Positions 1 to 8,019 of a stretch of 64,000 nucleotides of DNA are shown here, in pieces (position 1 is the stretch's first letter; every line of letters begins with the position of its first letter). Origin of the DNA: Streptomyces filamentosus. GTDB taxonomy: Bacteria; Actinomycetota; Actinomycetes; Streptomycetales; Streptomycetaceae. The position numbers were made by a program, and so were the translations under genes. The stretch lies in NCBI RefSeq assembly GCF_014654895.1, contig NZ_BNBE01000002.1:1240001-1304000 (forward strand), given 5' to 3'. The notes under the pieces were generated by a model, which was not told the DNA's origin, made no database searches, and was given only the letters and a program-made list of their open reading frames with translations.

Positions 1-296
1 CGTCCCGTTTCTCACGGACCATCAGCTTCGGCGACTACACGCCGGCGGAGCTGCTGCGGATCGTGCGGCAGCAGACGGACGAGCACGAGTACCGGCTCGC
101 GGAGGGCGCGGACGACGCCCTCCTCGCGTACTTCGAGAAGCTGCCGAAGGGGCCGGCGTTCGGCAACGGGCGGACCGCGCGCCAGACCTTCGAGTCGATG
201 GTGGAGCGGCACGCGGGCCGGGTCGCCGGGCTCGCGGAGGCGAGCACCGACGACCTGACCCTGCTCTATCCGGAGGACCTGCCCGAGCTCCCCTGA
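1..296 (+). CDS. AAA+ ATPase, C-terminal end (partial)
   Basis: The reading frame is open from base 3, so this is the 3' end of a gene that begins outside the window. About 97 residues are visible, starting SRFSRTISFGDYTPAELLRI and ending YPEDLPELP. A phenylalanine-rich strand followed by 'Y.P.EL..I', then an alpha-helical lid with 'GNGR.AR..FE.....' is the typical end of the SpoVK/CbbX/EccA-like AAA ATPases, where GNAR/GNGR carries the sensor-2 arginine. The Walker motifs lie outside the window, so the assignment rests on the lid alone. The last 31 bases overlap the convergent membrane protein gene. Confidence 0.75.
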   Translation, partial: SRFSRTISFGDYTPAELLRIVRQQTDEHEYRLAEGADDALLAYFEKLPKGPAFGNGRTARQTFESMVERHAGRVAGLAEASTDDLTLLYPEDLPELP

Positions 297-2611
297 CCGC
301 TGCCGTCCCGGTCGTCCGCCTCCCCGGCGGTCCGCTGGCGGGGCAGGGCGGGCAGCAGCCGGTCCAGGAGCGCGGCCCGGCAGATCGCGAAGGCCGGGTC
401 GGCCTGGTAGTCGGAGTGGCCGAGGACCGGTTCGGGCAGCGGGTGGGCGCGGGTGCGTCCGTACGCGACGGGGTCGCGCAGCACCGGGGCGTCGACGGCC
501 GGGCGGCCCTCCTCGGCCGGGACGCGGACGGGGCCGCCGATGGGGTCGGTGGCGCGGTGCAGATTGGTCCAGCAGTGCACGGCGCGGTGCAGTCCGCTCA
601 GGGCTTCGGGGCCGAAGTAGGCGGGGAACCAGCGTCCGTAGAGCCGTTCCAGCGGGGAGCCGTAGGTGAGCAGGGCGACCCGGGCGCGGGTGGCGGACGG
701 CAGCTGCCAGACGGCCGCGGCGGCGAGGACGCTGCCCTGGGAGTGGCCGGAGATGACGAGCCGGCCGCCGGTGTCCCGGGTCCAGGAGCTCATCCGCCAG
801 GTGAGGTCGGGGACGGCCCGTTCGGCGTAGCAGGGCGGGGCGAAGGGGTGGGCGGCGCGCGGCCAGAAGGTGCCGACGTCCCAGAGGATGCCGATGGTGC
901 GGCGGGCGGAGGCGTCGCGGTAGGCGCGGCGGCCCCAGGTGACGAAGAGCAGGAAGCCGAAGCCGACGAGCCAGGAGCCGAGGGCCTGGGTGGTGGTGGC
1001 GAGGGCGGCGATCGCGGGGTGGGCGCCGGAGAAGGCGCGGCCGGGGACCTCGCCGCTGGCCCAGGCGCCGGCGACGGAGGCGGCGCCGAGCAGCAGGGCG
1101 GTGCCGGAGACGACGGCGACGAGGACGGGGGCGGAGTCGGTGAGCGAGGCGCGGGCCCGGCTCGCCGCGATCTGGCCGGTGCGGACCGGGTCCGGGTCCT
1201 CCCCCGCGTAGTCGGCCTCGACGGCGGGCCGCAGCCGGCGGGCGGCGAGCGCGGTACGGACGCCGAGGAGGGCGGCGGGCGCGAGCAGCAGCAGGATCAG
1301 GACGGGGATGACGGACGCCTGCCAGCTGAGGAGGACCGGCGGGCCGGCGAGGGCGCTGGCGGCGGTGCCGGGGGTGGCGGCCCCGTCGAGCCAGTCGGCG
1401 ACCCGCTGGGAGACGCCGCCGGACATGACGCAGCCCAGCGCGCAGGCCAGCATCGCGGTGGCGGGCCCGCCGAGCCCGGCGAGGGCGGTGCGGGGGTCGC
1501 GCCGGGGCCGCTGGAGCAGCAGGGCGACGGCGCCGAGGGCGGTGACGAGGCCGCCCTGGGCGAGGGTGAGCGCGCCGAAGACGGCGTCGCCGGGGAGGGT
1601 GCCCGCGGAGGTCCAGCCGGGCCGGTCCCAGGCGGTGTGCACGGCGGTCAGGGCCAGCAGGACGAGGGCCGCGGCCGGCAGGCGGGTGAAGAGGGAGCGC
1701 TCGGCGCGCCGGTCGAGCCGGCGTTCGCTGCGGCCGCGTCCGCAGACCGCCCACAGGACGAGGGCGGCGCAGGCCGCGAGGGCGGCCCGCAGGGCGAGTC
1801 CGCCGGCGGCGAGGGTGCCGGTGTCCTGCCGGGCGGGGGCGGCGGCGAGGGCCGCGGCGACGGTGAGGAAGCCGGCGGCGGTGTGCGCGGCGCGCAGCCG
1901 GGCGACGAGCCGGCGCCCGTACCAGAATCCGGGCCTGCCGAGCGCGGGGCGCGGGTCCCCGGCCGGTACGGCGGCGGTGTCGGTGGGCGGGCGCTGGGCC
2001 TCGTACGCGCTCCAGGTGCGGTGGGAGAGGTACCAGAGGAGGCCGACGAGGGCGGCCGGGAGGACGGCGGCGAGGGCGAGGCGGCGGCCCGGGCCCGACC
2101 ACCAGCCGCCCCGGTCGGCGGCGAGGAAGCCGAGCCAGGCGCGGCCGTCGGCGCAGGCGGGGGTTCCGGCGCACTGCCAGGCCGTCAGGTCGAGGGCGAC
2201 CTCGCAGGCGGCGGCGGTGAGCAGGACGGTGAGGCTGAGGGCGAGGAGCCGGACCAGGACGCCGTAGAGCCGGACGAGGCCGGGGCGGCCGGGGGCCGGG
2301 GGCCGCATCCAGTGGGCGAGGTTGACCACCATGAAGGGCAGGAGCAGCAGCCACAGGGCGCGGGCGCCGTCGCCGGAGGTCAGGTTGGACCAGACGTACG
2401 CCTCCGGCACCGGGCGGTCCCCGTACCGGCCGGGGTCCTCCTCGGCGTCGAGGTCCTCGGCGCGGCGGTGGACGGCGGCGGTGTCGTCGCCGGTCACCCG
2501 GACGGTCCTGGGGTCGTCGAGCATGGACTGGGGAGTGGCTCCGCCGACTCCGTGGACGAGCAGTTCGAGCGCCGTGCCCCCGTGCTCCGGGGCGGGTGTG
2601 GCAGGGGACAC
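266..2611 (-). CDS. Large membrane protein with C-terminal lipase-like GHSQG domain
   Basis: This 781-residue protein starts at a GTG with a purine-rich AGAGGAAGA upstream. It opens with a short hydrolase-like strand (ELLVHGVGG near residue 15), followed by many hydrophobic segments between about residues 85 and 590. Its C-terminal region contains VISGHSQGSVLAAAAVW near residue 620. GHSQG is a GxSxG nucleophile elbow, so an alpha/beta-hydrolase fold is likely split around or attached to a polytopic membrane part. The N-terminal HGVGG could be an oxyanion-hole strand of the same fold. Proteins like this are annotated as integral membrane proteins in Streptomyces, with no substrate known to me. 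The 3' end overlaps the convergent ATPase gene. Confidence 0.8.
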   Translation of the reverse strand: MSPATPAPEHGGTALELLVHGVGGATPQSMLDDPRTVRVTGDDTAAVHRRAEDLDAEEDPGRYGDRPVPEAYVWSNLTSGDGARALWLLLLPFMVVNLAHWMRPPAPGRPGLVRLYGVLVRLLALSLTVLLTAAACEVALDLTAWQCAGTPACADGRAWLGFLAADRGGWWSGPGRRLALAAVLPAALVGLLWYLSHRTWSAYEAQRPPTDTAAVPAGDPRPALGRPGFWYGRRLVARLRAAHTAAGFLTVAAALAAAPARQDTGTLAAGGLALRAALAACAALVLWAVCGRGRSERRLDRRAERSLFTRLPAAALVLLALTAVHTAWDRPGWTSAGTLPGDAVFGALTLAQGGLVTALGAVALLLQRPRRDPRTALAGLGGPATAMLACALGCVMSGGVSQRVADWLDGAATPGTAASALAGPPVLLSWQASVIPVLILLLLAPAALLGVRTALAARRLRPAVEADYAGEDPDPVRTGQIAASRARASLTDSAPVLVAVVSGTALLLGAASVAGAWASGEVPGRAFSGAHPAIAALATTTQALGSWLVGFGFLLFVTWGRRAYRDASARRTIGILWDVGTFWPRAAHPFAPPCYAERAVPDLTWRMSSWTRDTGGRLVISGHSQGSVLAAAAVWQLPSATRARVALLTYGSPLERLYGRWFPAYFGPEALSGLHRAVHCWTNLHRATDPIGGPVRVPAEEGRPAVDAPVLRDPVAYGRTRAHPLPEPVLGHSDYQADPAFAICRAALLDRLLPALPRQRTAGEADDRDGSGQGSSGRSSG

Positions 2612-2746
2612 TTAGGGGTCTTCCTCTCGTCAGTGGGAGGATGCGACGTCGGTTCCAGGATCGCGGACGGATGACCGTCCGCATACGGTCCCTCACGGAA
2701 TCCGACACTCATCCCCTTGTTCCCTGCGGAAGGACCGGCCCCGGCG

Positions 2747-3565
2747 GTGAGCGACAATCAGAACCTCCTCGCGGAGCAGCGGCGCGCCCTCATCCTCGAC
2801 GAGGTGCGGCGGCGCGGCGGTGTCCGGGTCAACGAGCTGACGCGGCGTCTCGGCGTGTCGGACATGACGATCCGTCGCGATCTGGACGCGCTGGCGCGGC
2901 AGGGCGTGGTGGCCAAGGTGCACGGCGGGGCCGTGCCGGTGGCGGAGGCGAGCACCCACGAGCCGGGGTTCGAGGCGAAGTCGGTGCTGGAGCCGAGCGC
3001 GAAGGACGAGATCGCGCGGGCGGCGGCGGCGCTGGTGCTGCCGGGTTCGGCGATCGCGCTCTCCGGCGGGACGACGACGTACGCGCTGGCCCGGCGGCTG
3101 CTCGACGTGCCGGACCTGACGGTGGTGACGAACTCGGTGCGGGTGGCGGACGTCTTCCACGAGGCTCGGCCGGCGGTCGGTGAGGGGGCGCGGGCGGCGA
3201 CGGTGGTCCTGACGGGCGGGGTGCGCACCCCGTCGGACGCGCTGGTGGGGCCGGTGGCGGACCGGGCGGTCCGCTCCCTCCACTTCGACCTGCTGTTCCT
3301 GGGGGTGCACGGGCTTTCGGTGGAGGCGGGCCTGTCGACGCCGAACCTGGCCGAGGCGGAGACCAACGGCTGTCTGATCCGGTCGGCGCGCCGGGTGGTG
3401 GTGGTCGCGGACCACACCAAGTGGGGGACGGTGGGCCTGAGTTCGTTCGGGGTGCTGGGCGAGGTGGACACCTGGGTGACGGACCGGGGGATGGCCCCGG
3501 AGGTCCGGGCGGAGGTCGCGGAGCACGTGCCGGGGCTGCTGGTGGCGGGCGAGGCGGCGGGATGA
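2747..3565 (+). CDS. DeoR-family transcriptional regulator
   Basis: This 272-residue regulator has an N-terminal DeoR winged helix (about residues 7-60, with LAEQRRALILDEVRRRGGV and the recognition region VSDMTIRRDLDALARQG). A C-terminal effector domain of the DeoRC/sugar-phosphate isomerase type follows, including SGGTTTYALARRL and VVVVADHTKWG. The family normally senses phosphorylated sugars and represses sugar or polyol catabolic genes. GTG at 2747 was chosen over a TTG at 2717 because GGAAGGA lies 12 bases upstream. It overlaps the next gene by ATGA, so the SRPBCC protein is co-translated. No sugar pathway gene is adjacent, so its target is unknown. Confidence 0.92.
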   Translation: MSDNQNLLAEQRRALILDEVRRRGGVRVNELTRRLGVSDMTIRRDLDALARQGVVAKVHGGAVPVAEASTHEPGFEAKSVLEPSAKDEIARAAAALVLPGSAIALSGGTTTYALARRLLDVPDLTVVTNSVRVADVFHEARPAVGEGARAATVVLTGGVRTPSDALVGPVADRAVRSLHFDLLFLGVHGLSVEAGLSTPNLAEAETNGCLIRSARRVVVVADHTKWGTVGLSSFGVLGEVDTWVTDRGMAPEVRAEVAEHVPGLLVAGEAAG

Positions 3566-4038
3566 GGCGCTTCCGGGTGGTCCGTCGCGTGCCGCTGGCG
3601 CCGGAGGAGGCGTGGCGGCGCCTCACCGACTGGCCGGCGCACGGCCGGCGGGTGCCGCTGACGCGGACGACGGTCCTGACGCCCGGCCCGAACCGGGTCG
3701 GCACCCGCTTCACGGCCCGTACCGGTCTCGGCCCGCTGGCCTTCGACGACCCGATGGAGGTGGTCCGCTGGGAGCCGCCCGGCGACGGCCGCCCAGGGGT
3801 GTGCCTGCTGGAGAAGCGCGGCCGGCTGGTGCGCGGCCGGGCCGGGATCGAGGTGGCGGCGGAGGGCGGCGGCACGCGGGTGGTGTGGACGGAGGAGCTG
3901 GCGGTACGGGGCGTCCCCGCGTTCTTCGACGGGGTGCTGGCGCGGGCGGGCCGGGTGGTCTTCGGTCGCGCCCTCGACGGCCTGCTGGGCTCCGGTCCCG
4001 CCCCGGACTCCCGTGGCTCGAACGGACTTTCGCACTGA
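3562..4038 (+). CDS. SRPBCC-family protein (polyketide cyclase/START-like)
   Basis: The 158-residue product has the alternating strand pattern of the Bet v1/SRPBCC fold. It starts FRVVRRVPLAPEEAWRRLTDW, as expected for the first strand and the two short helices, and has WEPP and RVVWTEEL strands before a long C-terminal helix. Such proteins hold a hydrophobic ligand in a central cavity. The ligand here is unknown. Its start overlaps the stop of the DeoR regulator (ATGA), so the two form a translationally coupled pair. A second SRPBCC gene follows 56 bases downstream. Confidence 0.85.
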   Translation: MRRFRVVRRVPLAPEEAWRRLTDWPAHGRRVPLTRTTVLTPGPNRVGTRFTARTGLGPLAFDDPMEVVRWEPPGDGRPGVCLLEKRGRLVRGRAGIEVAAEGGGTRVVWTEELAVRGVPAFFDGVLARAGRVVFGRALDGLLGSGPAPDSRGSNGLSH

Positions 4039-4094
4039 CGGTGCGTCAGCTAGGGTGCTGCTCCCACGCGTCCCGTCCCGGGGAGGTCCGGTCC

Positions 4095-4592
4095 ATGCCA
4101 CGCCGACTGCGGCCGGTGGAGCTCGGCTTCACCGCCACCGCGCCCGTCCGCCTCGCCTTCGAGGCGGTGCTCCAGGCGCCGCCCCCGGCGGTCTACCGCT
4201 CGCTCGCGGTGGAGGTGGGCAGCCTGCCCTCCTGGTTCCGTGCGGTCGCCTCGGCCGTCCCCGCCGACGACGGGGCGCGCCGCACGATCCGGCTGCGCGG
4301 CGGCATCCGCTTCGAGGAGACGATCCTGGCCGCCGAGCCGGACCTCCGCTACGCCTACCGGGTCGACGCCACCAACGCGCCCGGCATAGCGGCGCTGGCC
4401 GAGGAGTGGGCCCTGGCGCCCCGGGGCGCCGGGACCCGGCTGCGCTGGACGATGGCGGCCGACGGCCCGGCGCCGCTGCGCGCCGGGCTGCGGCTGGGCT
4501 CGCCGGGCCTGGGCCTGGCCTTCCGGCGGGCGGCGGCCGCGCTGGACCTGCGGCTCACTCCGGCCAGACGCCCGTCTCCAGGAAGCGCGTGA
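4095..4592 (+). CDS. Second SRPBCC-family protein
   Basis: This 165-residue protein begins MPRRLRPVELGFTATAPVRL and has the same fold signature as its upstream neighbour, including APPPAVYRSLAVEVGSLPSWF and RLRWTMAADGP. The two are diverged and not simple duplicates. The start ATG lies 8 bases behind GGGGAGGT (4080-4087). A spacer of 56 bases after the first SRPBCC gene suggests one transcript with the DeoR gene. The last 38 bases overlap the 3' end of the convergent PLP enzyme gene. Its ligand is unknown. Confidence 0.82.
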   Translation: MPRRLRPVELGFTATAPVRLAFEAVLQAPPPAVYRSLAVEVGSLPSWFRAVASAVPADDGARRTIRLRGGIRFEETILAAEPDLRYAYRVDATNAPGIAALAEEWALAPRGAGTRLRWTMAADGPAPLRAGLRLGSPGLGLAFRRAAAALDLRLTPARRPSPGSA

Positions 4593-5685
4593 CGGCGGCG
4601 GCGTACGGGGCGATGTCCAGGCCCTGTTCGGCGAGCCAGGCGTCCGAGTAGTACTTGTCGAGGTAGCGGTCGCCGGGGTCGCAGATCAGGGTGACGACGC
4701 TGCCGGTGCGCTCCTCGGCGACCATCTCGGCCACGATCTTGAGGGCGCTCCACAGGCCGGTTCCGGTGGAGCCGCCCGCCTTGCGCCCGATCGCGGTCTC
4801 CAGGGCGCGGACGGCGGCGACGCTCGCCGCGTCCGGGACCTTCATCATGCGGTCGATGGCGCCGGGCACGAAGCTGGGTTCCATCCGGGGCCGGCCGATG
4901 CCCTCGATGCGGGAGCCGCAGTCGGCGGTGGCGTCGGGGTCGCCCTGCACCCAGCCGTCGAAGAAGCAGGAGTTCTCCGGGTCGGCGACGCAGATCCGGG
5001 TGTCCTGCTGGGTGTAGTGGACGTAGCGGGCGATGGTGGCGGAGGTGCCGCCGGTGCCGGCGGTGGCGACGATCCAGGCCGGTTCGGGGTACCGCTCCAG
5101 GCGCAGCTGCTGGTAGATCGACTCGGCGATGTTGTTGTTGCCGCGCCAGTCGGTGGCCCGCTCGGCGTAGGTGAACTGGTCCATGTAGTGGCCGCCGGTG
5201 CGCGCGGCGAGCGCGGCGGACTCCTCGTACAGGGTGCGCGAGTCGTCGACGAAGTGGCACTGCCCGCCGTGGAACTCGATGAGCCGGCACTTCTCGGGGC
5301 TGGTGGTGCGGGGCATCACGGCGACGAAGGGAAGGCCGATGAGCTTCGCGAAGTACGCCTCGGAGACGGCGGTCGAGCCGCTGGACGCCTCGATGACGGG
5401 CTTGCCGGGGCGGAGCCTGCCGTTGCAGAGCGCGTAGAGGAAGAGCGAGCGGGCGAGGCGGTGCTTGAGGCTGCCGGTGGGGTGGGTGGACTCGTCCTTC
5501 AGGTACAGGTCGATGCCCCACTTCTCGGGGAGCGGGAAGCGCAGGAGGTGGGTGTCGGCGGAGCGGTTGGCGTCGGCCTGGACCTTGCGGACGGCCTCCT
5601 TGAGCCAGGCGCGGTAGGCCGGGTCGCTGCGGTCGACGTCCACGGTGACCAGGGGCTCGACGGTGTGGTGGGGGGTGGTGCTCAA
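4555..5685 (-). CDS. PLP-dependent cysteine synthase-family enzyme, Cds1-like
   Basis: This 376-residue fold-type II PLP enzyme carries KDESTHPTGSLKHRLARSLF around residues 60-80, where the SLKH lysine is the Schiff-base residue. It also has the substrate-binding loop ASSGSTAVSEAYF and the phosphate-binding glycine loop ATAGTGGTSATIARY. The STHPTGSLKHRLARS form resembles the mycobacterial L-cysteine desulfhydrase Cds1 more than classical CysK/CysM. I therefore infer cysteine degradation to pyruvate, ammonia and sulfide rather than synthesis, but this needs activity data. The TTG start at 5685 was chosen because GAGGAGAG sits just upstream and the family N-terminus fits. It is a single gene, convergent with the SRPBCC genes. 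Confidence 0.85.
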   Translation of the reverse strand: MSTTPHHTVEPLVTVDVDRSDPAYRAWLKEAVRKVQADANRSADTHLLRFPLPEKWGIDLYLKDESTHPTGSLKHRLARSLFLYALCNGRLRPGKPVIEASSGSTAVSEAYFAKLIGLPFVAVMPRTTSPEKCRLIEFHGGQCHFVDDSRTLYEESAALAARTGGHYMDQFTYAERATDWRGNNNIAESIYQQLRLERYPEPAWIVATAGTGGTSATIARYVHYTQQDTRICVADPENSCFFDGWVQGDPDATADCGSRIEGIGRPRMEPSFVPGAIDRMMKVPDAASVAAVRALETAIGRKAGGSTGTGLWSALKIVAEMVAEERTGSVVTLICDPGDRYLDKYYSDAWLAEQGLDIAPYAAAVTRFLETGVWPE

Positions 5686-5880
5686 CGGTTCTCTCCTCGC
5701 TGTCCCGCCGGGGCGGACCCTGGCTTCCCGCACCCGACGATACCCCTCCCACCTGGGCAAACGTTCCCTTTGACGCTCCATAGGATCCCCTTGGGGAACA
5801 GCCGTCCGAGGGTCACTGGTGCCCGCGCCGACGGCCCGGCACACTGGGAGGGACGAGGCGGACGGAAGGGGTGGACCGGC

Positions 5881-6198
5881 ATGCCGGAACCGGAGTTCAG
5901 CGCCAGGGGCGTACGCATCGCGCGCTGGCCGCGCTCGCTCACCCGGGCCGGGGAGGTGCGCATCGAGGACGGCCGGCTCGCGCTCCTGACGAGTTACGGC
6001 TCCGAGATCGACAGCGCGCCGGTCCGGGCGGTGCGGGCGGGCCGGCCGTGGTTCGCGAAGGCGGAGGAGACGGTGGCGAAGGTGAACGGCACGCGCTACC
6101 GGCTGACCATGGACGGCGCAGGGGACGACGACGCCCGGGACGCCGAGGAGGCGGGCCGTTTCCTCGCCGCCCTGAAGCGGGCGGCCGCCGGCGGCTGA
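5881..6198 (+). CDS. Small conserved-looking hypothetical protein
   Basis: This 105-residue protein has no signal peptide or membrane segment. It begins MPEPEFSARGVRIARWPRSL and continues through short beta-like stretches (GEVRIEDGRLALLTSYGSEI) to a helical, acidic C-terminus (DDDARDAEEAGRFLAALKRA). The pattern suggests a small PH-like beta barrel with a terminal helix, which is inference only. Codon use is normal for the window and the ATG lies behind GGAAGGGGTGG, so it is very probably a real gene. It is divergent from the PLP enzyme gene. I cannot name a function. Confidence 0.7.
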   Translation: MPEPEFSARGVRIARWPRSLTRAGEVRIEDGRLALLTSYGSEIDSAPVRAVRAGRPWFAKAEETVAKVNGTRYRLTMDGAGDDDARDAEEAGRFLAALKRAAAGG

Positions 6199-6386
6199 CC
6201 GTCCCCGCACGCCGCTGACCTGGGGAAGCTCGCGGCGGGTTGCGGGGCGGTGACGGCTGGTTCAGGCTGGAGGGACCTCACTGAGGGTTCAACGGTGGTG
6301 ACACTGTGCTCAGTGCGCCGCCCTGATGTACCGCAGGACAGATCCGAATCTCCGTCTACTTCAGACCACTTCGGGGAGTCGCAGCC

Positions 6387-6977
6387 GTGATCAGCGAGCC
6401 GAGCAGGTATTACGCGGTGGAGCTTCAGGCCCTGCCGTCGCGGATCGGTGGGATCCGCAGGATCGTCTCCGCCCATCTGCGCCATTGGCATCTCGACGAC
6501 CTGGTCGATCCCGTCCAACTGGGAGTGACCGAACTGTTGAGCAACGTGCACCGCCACGCGCAGCCCGACAAGGAGTGCACGGTCGAGCTGGAACTGCTGC
6601 TCGACCGGCTGACCGTCTCGGTCCGGGACAACGACCCCCGGATGCCGGTGGCGTCCGGGGCCGCGCTCGAGGACCTCTGGGACGAACGGCCGGAGGCCCT
6701 CGCGACCTCGGGCCGCGGCCTGGCCATCGTGGACGCGCTCAGCGACAGCTGGGGCGTGCGTCCGCGAGGCGCGAGCGGCAAGGTCGTCTGGTTCGTCCTG
6801 ACGGCGCCGCCGCGCGCCGAAGGACCGGCCGCGGTCGGCGCGGAGGCCGGGTTCGGCTTCGGTTTCGCCCCGGTGCCCCTGGCCCCGATCGTCTCGTACA
6901 GCCGCCTCGCCGGCGTCCCCCTCCGCCCGCCCGCCGAGGCCCCGGCCCTCGCCGCGAGCGGCGCCCGCCCGGCCTGA
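6387..6977 (+). CDS. RsbW-like ATP-binding (anti-sigma/HATPase) protein
   Basis: The 196-residue protein has a GHKL ATPase core at about residues 15-140. GVTELLSNVHRHA is the N box, SVRDNDPRMP the G1 box, and TSGRGLAIVDALSDSWGV the G2 box and lid. Streptomyces encodes many such single-domain kinases, which act as anti-sigma factors or regulate STAS partners. A STAS protein and a SpoIIE-type phosphatase are also in this window but far away. A proline/alanine-rich tail of about 55 residues follows the ATPase core. The GTG start at 6387 lies behind GGGGAG. Confidence 0.88.
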   Translation: MISEPSRYYAVELQALPSRIGGIRRIVSAHLRHWHLDDLVDPVQLGVTELLSNVHRHAQPDKECTVELELLLDRLTVSVRDNDPRMPVASGAALEDLWDERPEALATSGRGLAIVDALSDSWGVRPRGASGKVVWFVLTAPPRAEGPAAVGAEAGFGFGFAPVPLAPIVSYSRLAGVPLRPPAEAPALAASGARPA

Positions 6978-7022
6978 CGCCGGGCGGGGCCGGGTCCGCG
7001 GGGCGAGGCCCCCGGTCGCGCG

Positions 7023-7793
7023 TCAGGCCGTGGCGACCAGGGTCAGGTACGCGATGCCGAGGACGTTCCGGTAGCCGTTCAGCCAGCCGGAGCGCTGCCG
7101 GTCCACCCGCTCGCGGGTCTCGGCGGCCAGCGGATGGTCCGGGTGGGCCGCGAGCCAGAGCTCCGTGTCGTACCGGTAGCCCGACTCGAAGACCTCCCAC
7201 TCCTCGCGGCCGGCCGACTCGATCCAGGCCGGCCGGAACCCGGCCCCGAGCGCCAGGTCCACCAGGTCGCCCAGCGGGAGGTGGTCGTCGACGCGGGCGC
7301 CGGGCCACATCCCGGCGAGCTCCGCCTCCGTCGGGGTCCGCTCCCAGAAGCCCTCGCCGAGCACCACCACGCCGCCGGGCCGGACCAGCCGGCGCAGCTC
7401 GCGCAGCACCTCCGCCGGGTCGTACGGCAGCTCCGGGTCGCACAGGGCCTGGCTGGAGCCGAGGCAGAGGACCGCGTCGACGGGGCCGCGGGCGGTGCCG
7501 CGCGCGGACTCCTCGACGAAGACGGCGCGGTCCGCGAGACCGCGCTCCGCCGCGAGCGCCCGGCCCCGGGCGAGGTCCTCGGCGTTGATGTCGATGCCGG
7601 TGCCCTTCGCGCCGGGCACCGCGTCGAGGACGCGGAGCAGCAGTTCGCCCCAGCCGCAGCCGATGTCGAGGACGTCGGCGGGGCCGGAGGCGGCGATCCG
7701 GCGGACGAGGCGTTCGGCCCGGTCCTCGGAGAGCGGGCCGTGGAAGGTGAGGCTGCCCAGGCGGGGCGGGAGCTCGGCATCGGAATCGATCAT
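7023..7793 (-). CDS. SAM-dependent class I methyltransferase
   Basis: This 256-residue enzyme has motif I VLDIGCGWGELLLRVL near residue 45, the acidic ribose-binding end of the next strand GIDINAEDLARG, and a typical post-motif (RGPVDAVLCLGSSQAL, then LRELRRLVRPGGVVVLGEGF). These place SAM binding in the N-terminal two thirds. The C-terminal part (EEWEVFESGYRYDTELWL) is probably the substrate cap, of the kind seen in small-molecule methyltransferases. The substrate is unknown. ATG at 7793 was used. No strong ribosome binding site is visible, so it may be leaderless. A tandem repeat array lies just upstream. Confidence 0.85.
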   Translation of the reverse strand: MIDSDAELPPRLGSLTFHGPLSEDRAERLVRRIAASGPADVLDIGCGWGELLLRVLDAVPGAKGTGIDINAEDLARGRALAAERGLADRAVFVEESARGTARGPVDAVLCLGSSQALCDPELPYDPAEVLRELRRLVRPGGVVVLGEGFWERTPTEAELAGMWPGARVDDHLPLGDLVDLALGAGFRPAWIESAGREEWEVFESGYRYDTELWLAAHPDHPLAAETRERVDRQRSGWLNGYRNVLGIAYLTLVATA

Positions 7794-7850
7794 GGACGGG
7801 GACGTTACCGGCCGCGGCCCGTGGCGCCCACCTCTTTTCCGTGCACGCGC

Positions 7851-7992
7851 GCCCGTCCTCCGCGCGTTTCCGCGTACGCGCCCGTCCTCCGCGCGTTTCC
7901 GCGTACGCTCCCGTCCTCCGCGCGTTTCCGCGTACGCGTCCCTCCCCTGCGTTTCCGCGTACGCGCCCCTCCCCATGGGTTTTCGCGTGCGC
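7851..7992. repeat. 29-bp tandem repeat (minisatellite), 5 copies
   Basis: Three near-identical 29-base units lie at 7851-7879, 7880-7908 and 7909-7937. They are followed by two diverged units of 27 and 28 bases (7938-7964 and 7965-7992). Each unit begins with G/TCCCGTCCTCCGCGCG and ends with TTTCCGCGTACGC. Because 29 is not a multiple of three, an open frame read through the array cycles through all three frames, producing repetitive Arg/Ala/Glu/Gly peptide that is not a real protein extension. It lies between the 3' end of the ROK gene and the 5' end of the methyltransferase gene. Confidence 0.93.
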
Positions 7993-8019
7993 GTGCCCGC
8001 GCCGTGCCTTCCCGTCCGG

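Noticed and set aside
416..2674. Long open frame on the + strand opposite the membrane protein
   Set aside because: It is a Gly/Ala/Glu-rich translation antisense to a gene with clear membrane helices. Such frames are normal in GC-rich DNA and show no domain.
7794..7976. N-terminal extension of the methyltransferase across the 29-bp repeats
   Set aside because: The extension consists only of the repeat read in changing frames. The ATG at 7793 directly precedes the methyltransferase-like sequence.
7851..7992. CRISPR array
   Set aside because: The units are directly adjacent without spacers, and no cas genes are present.
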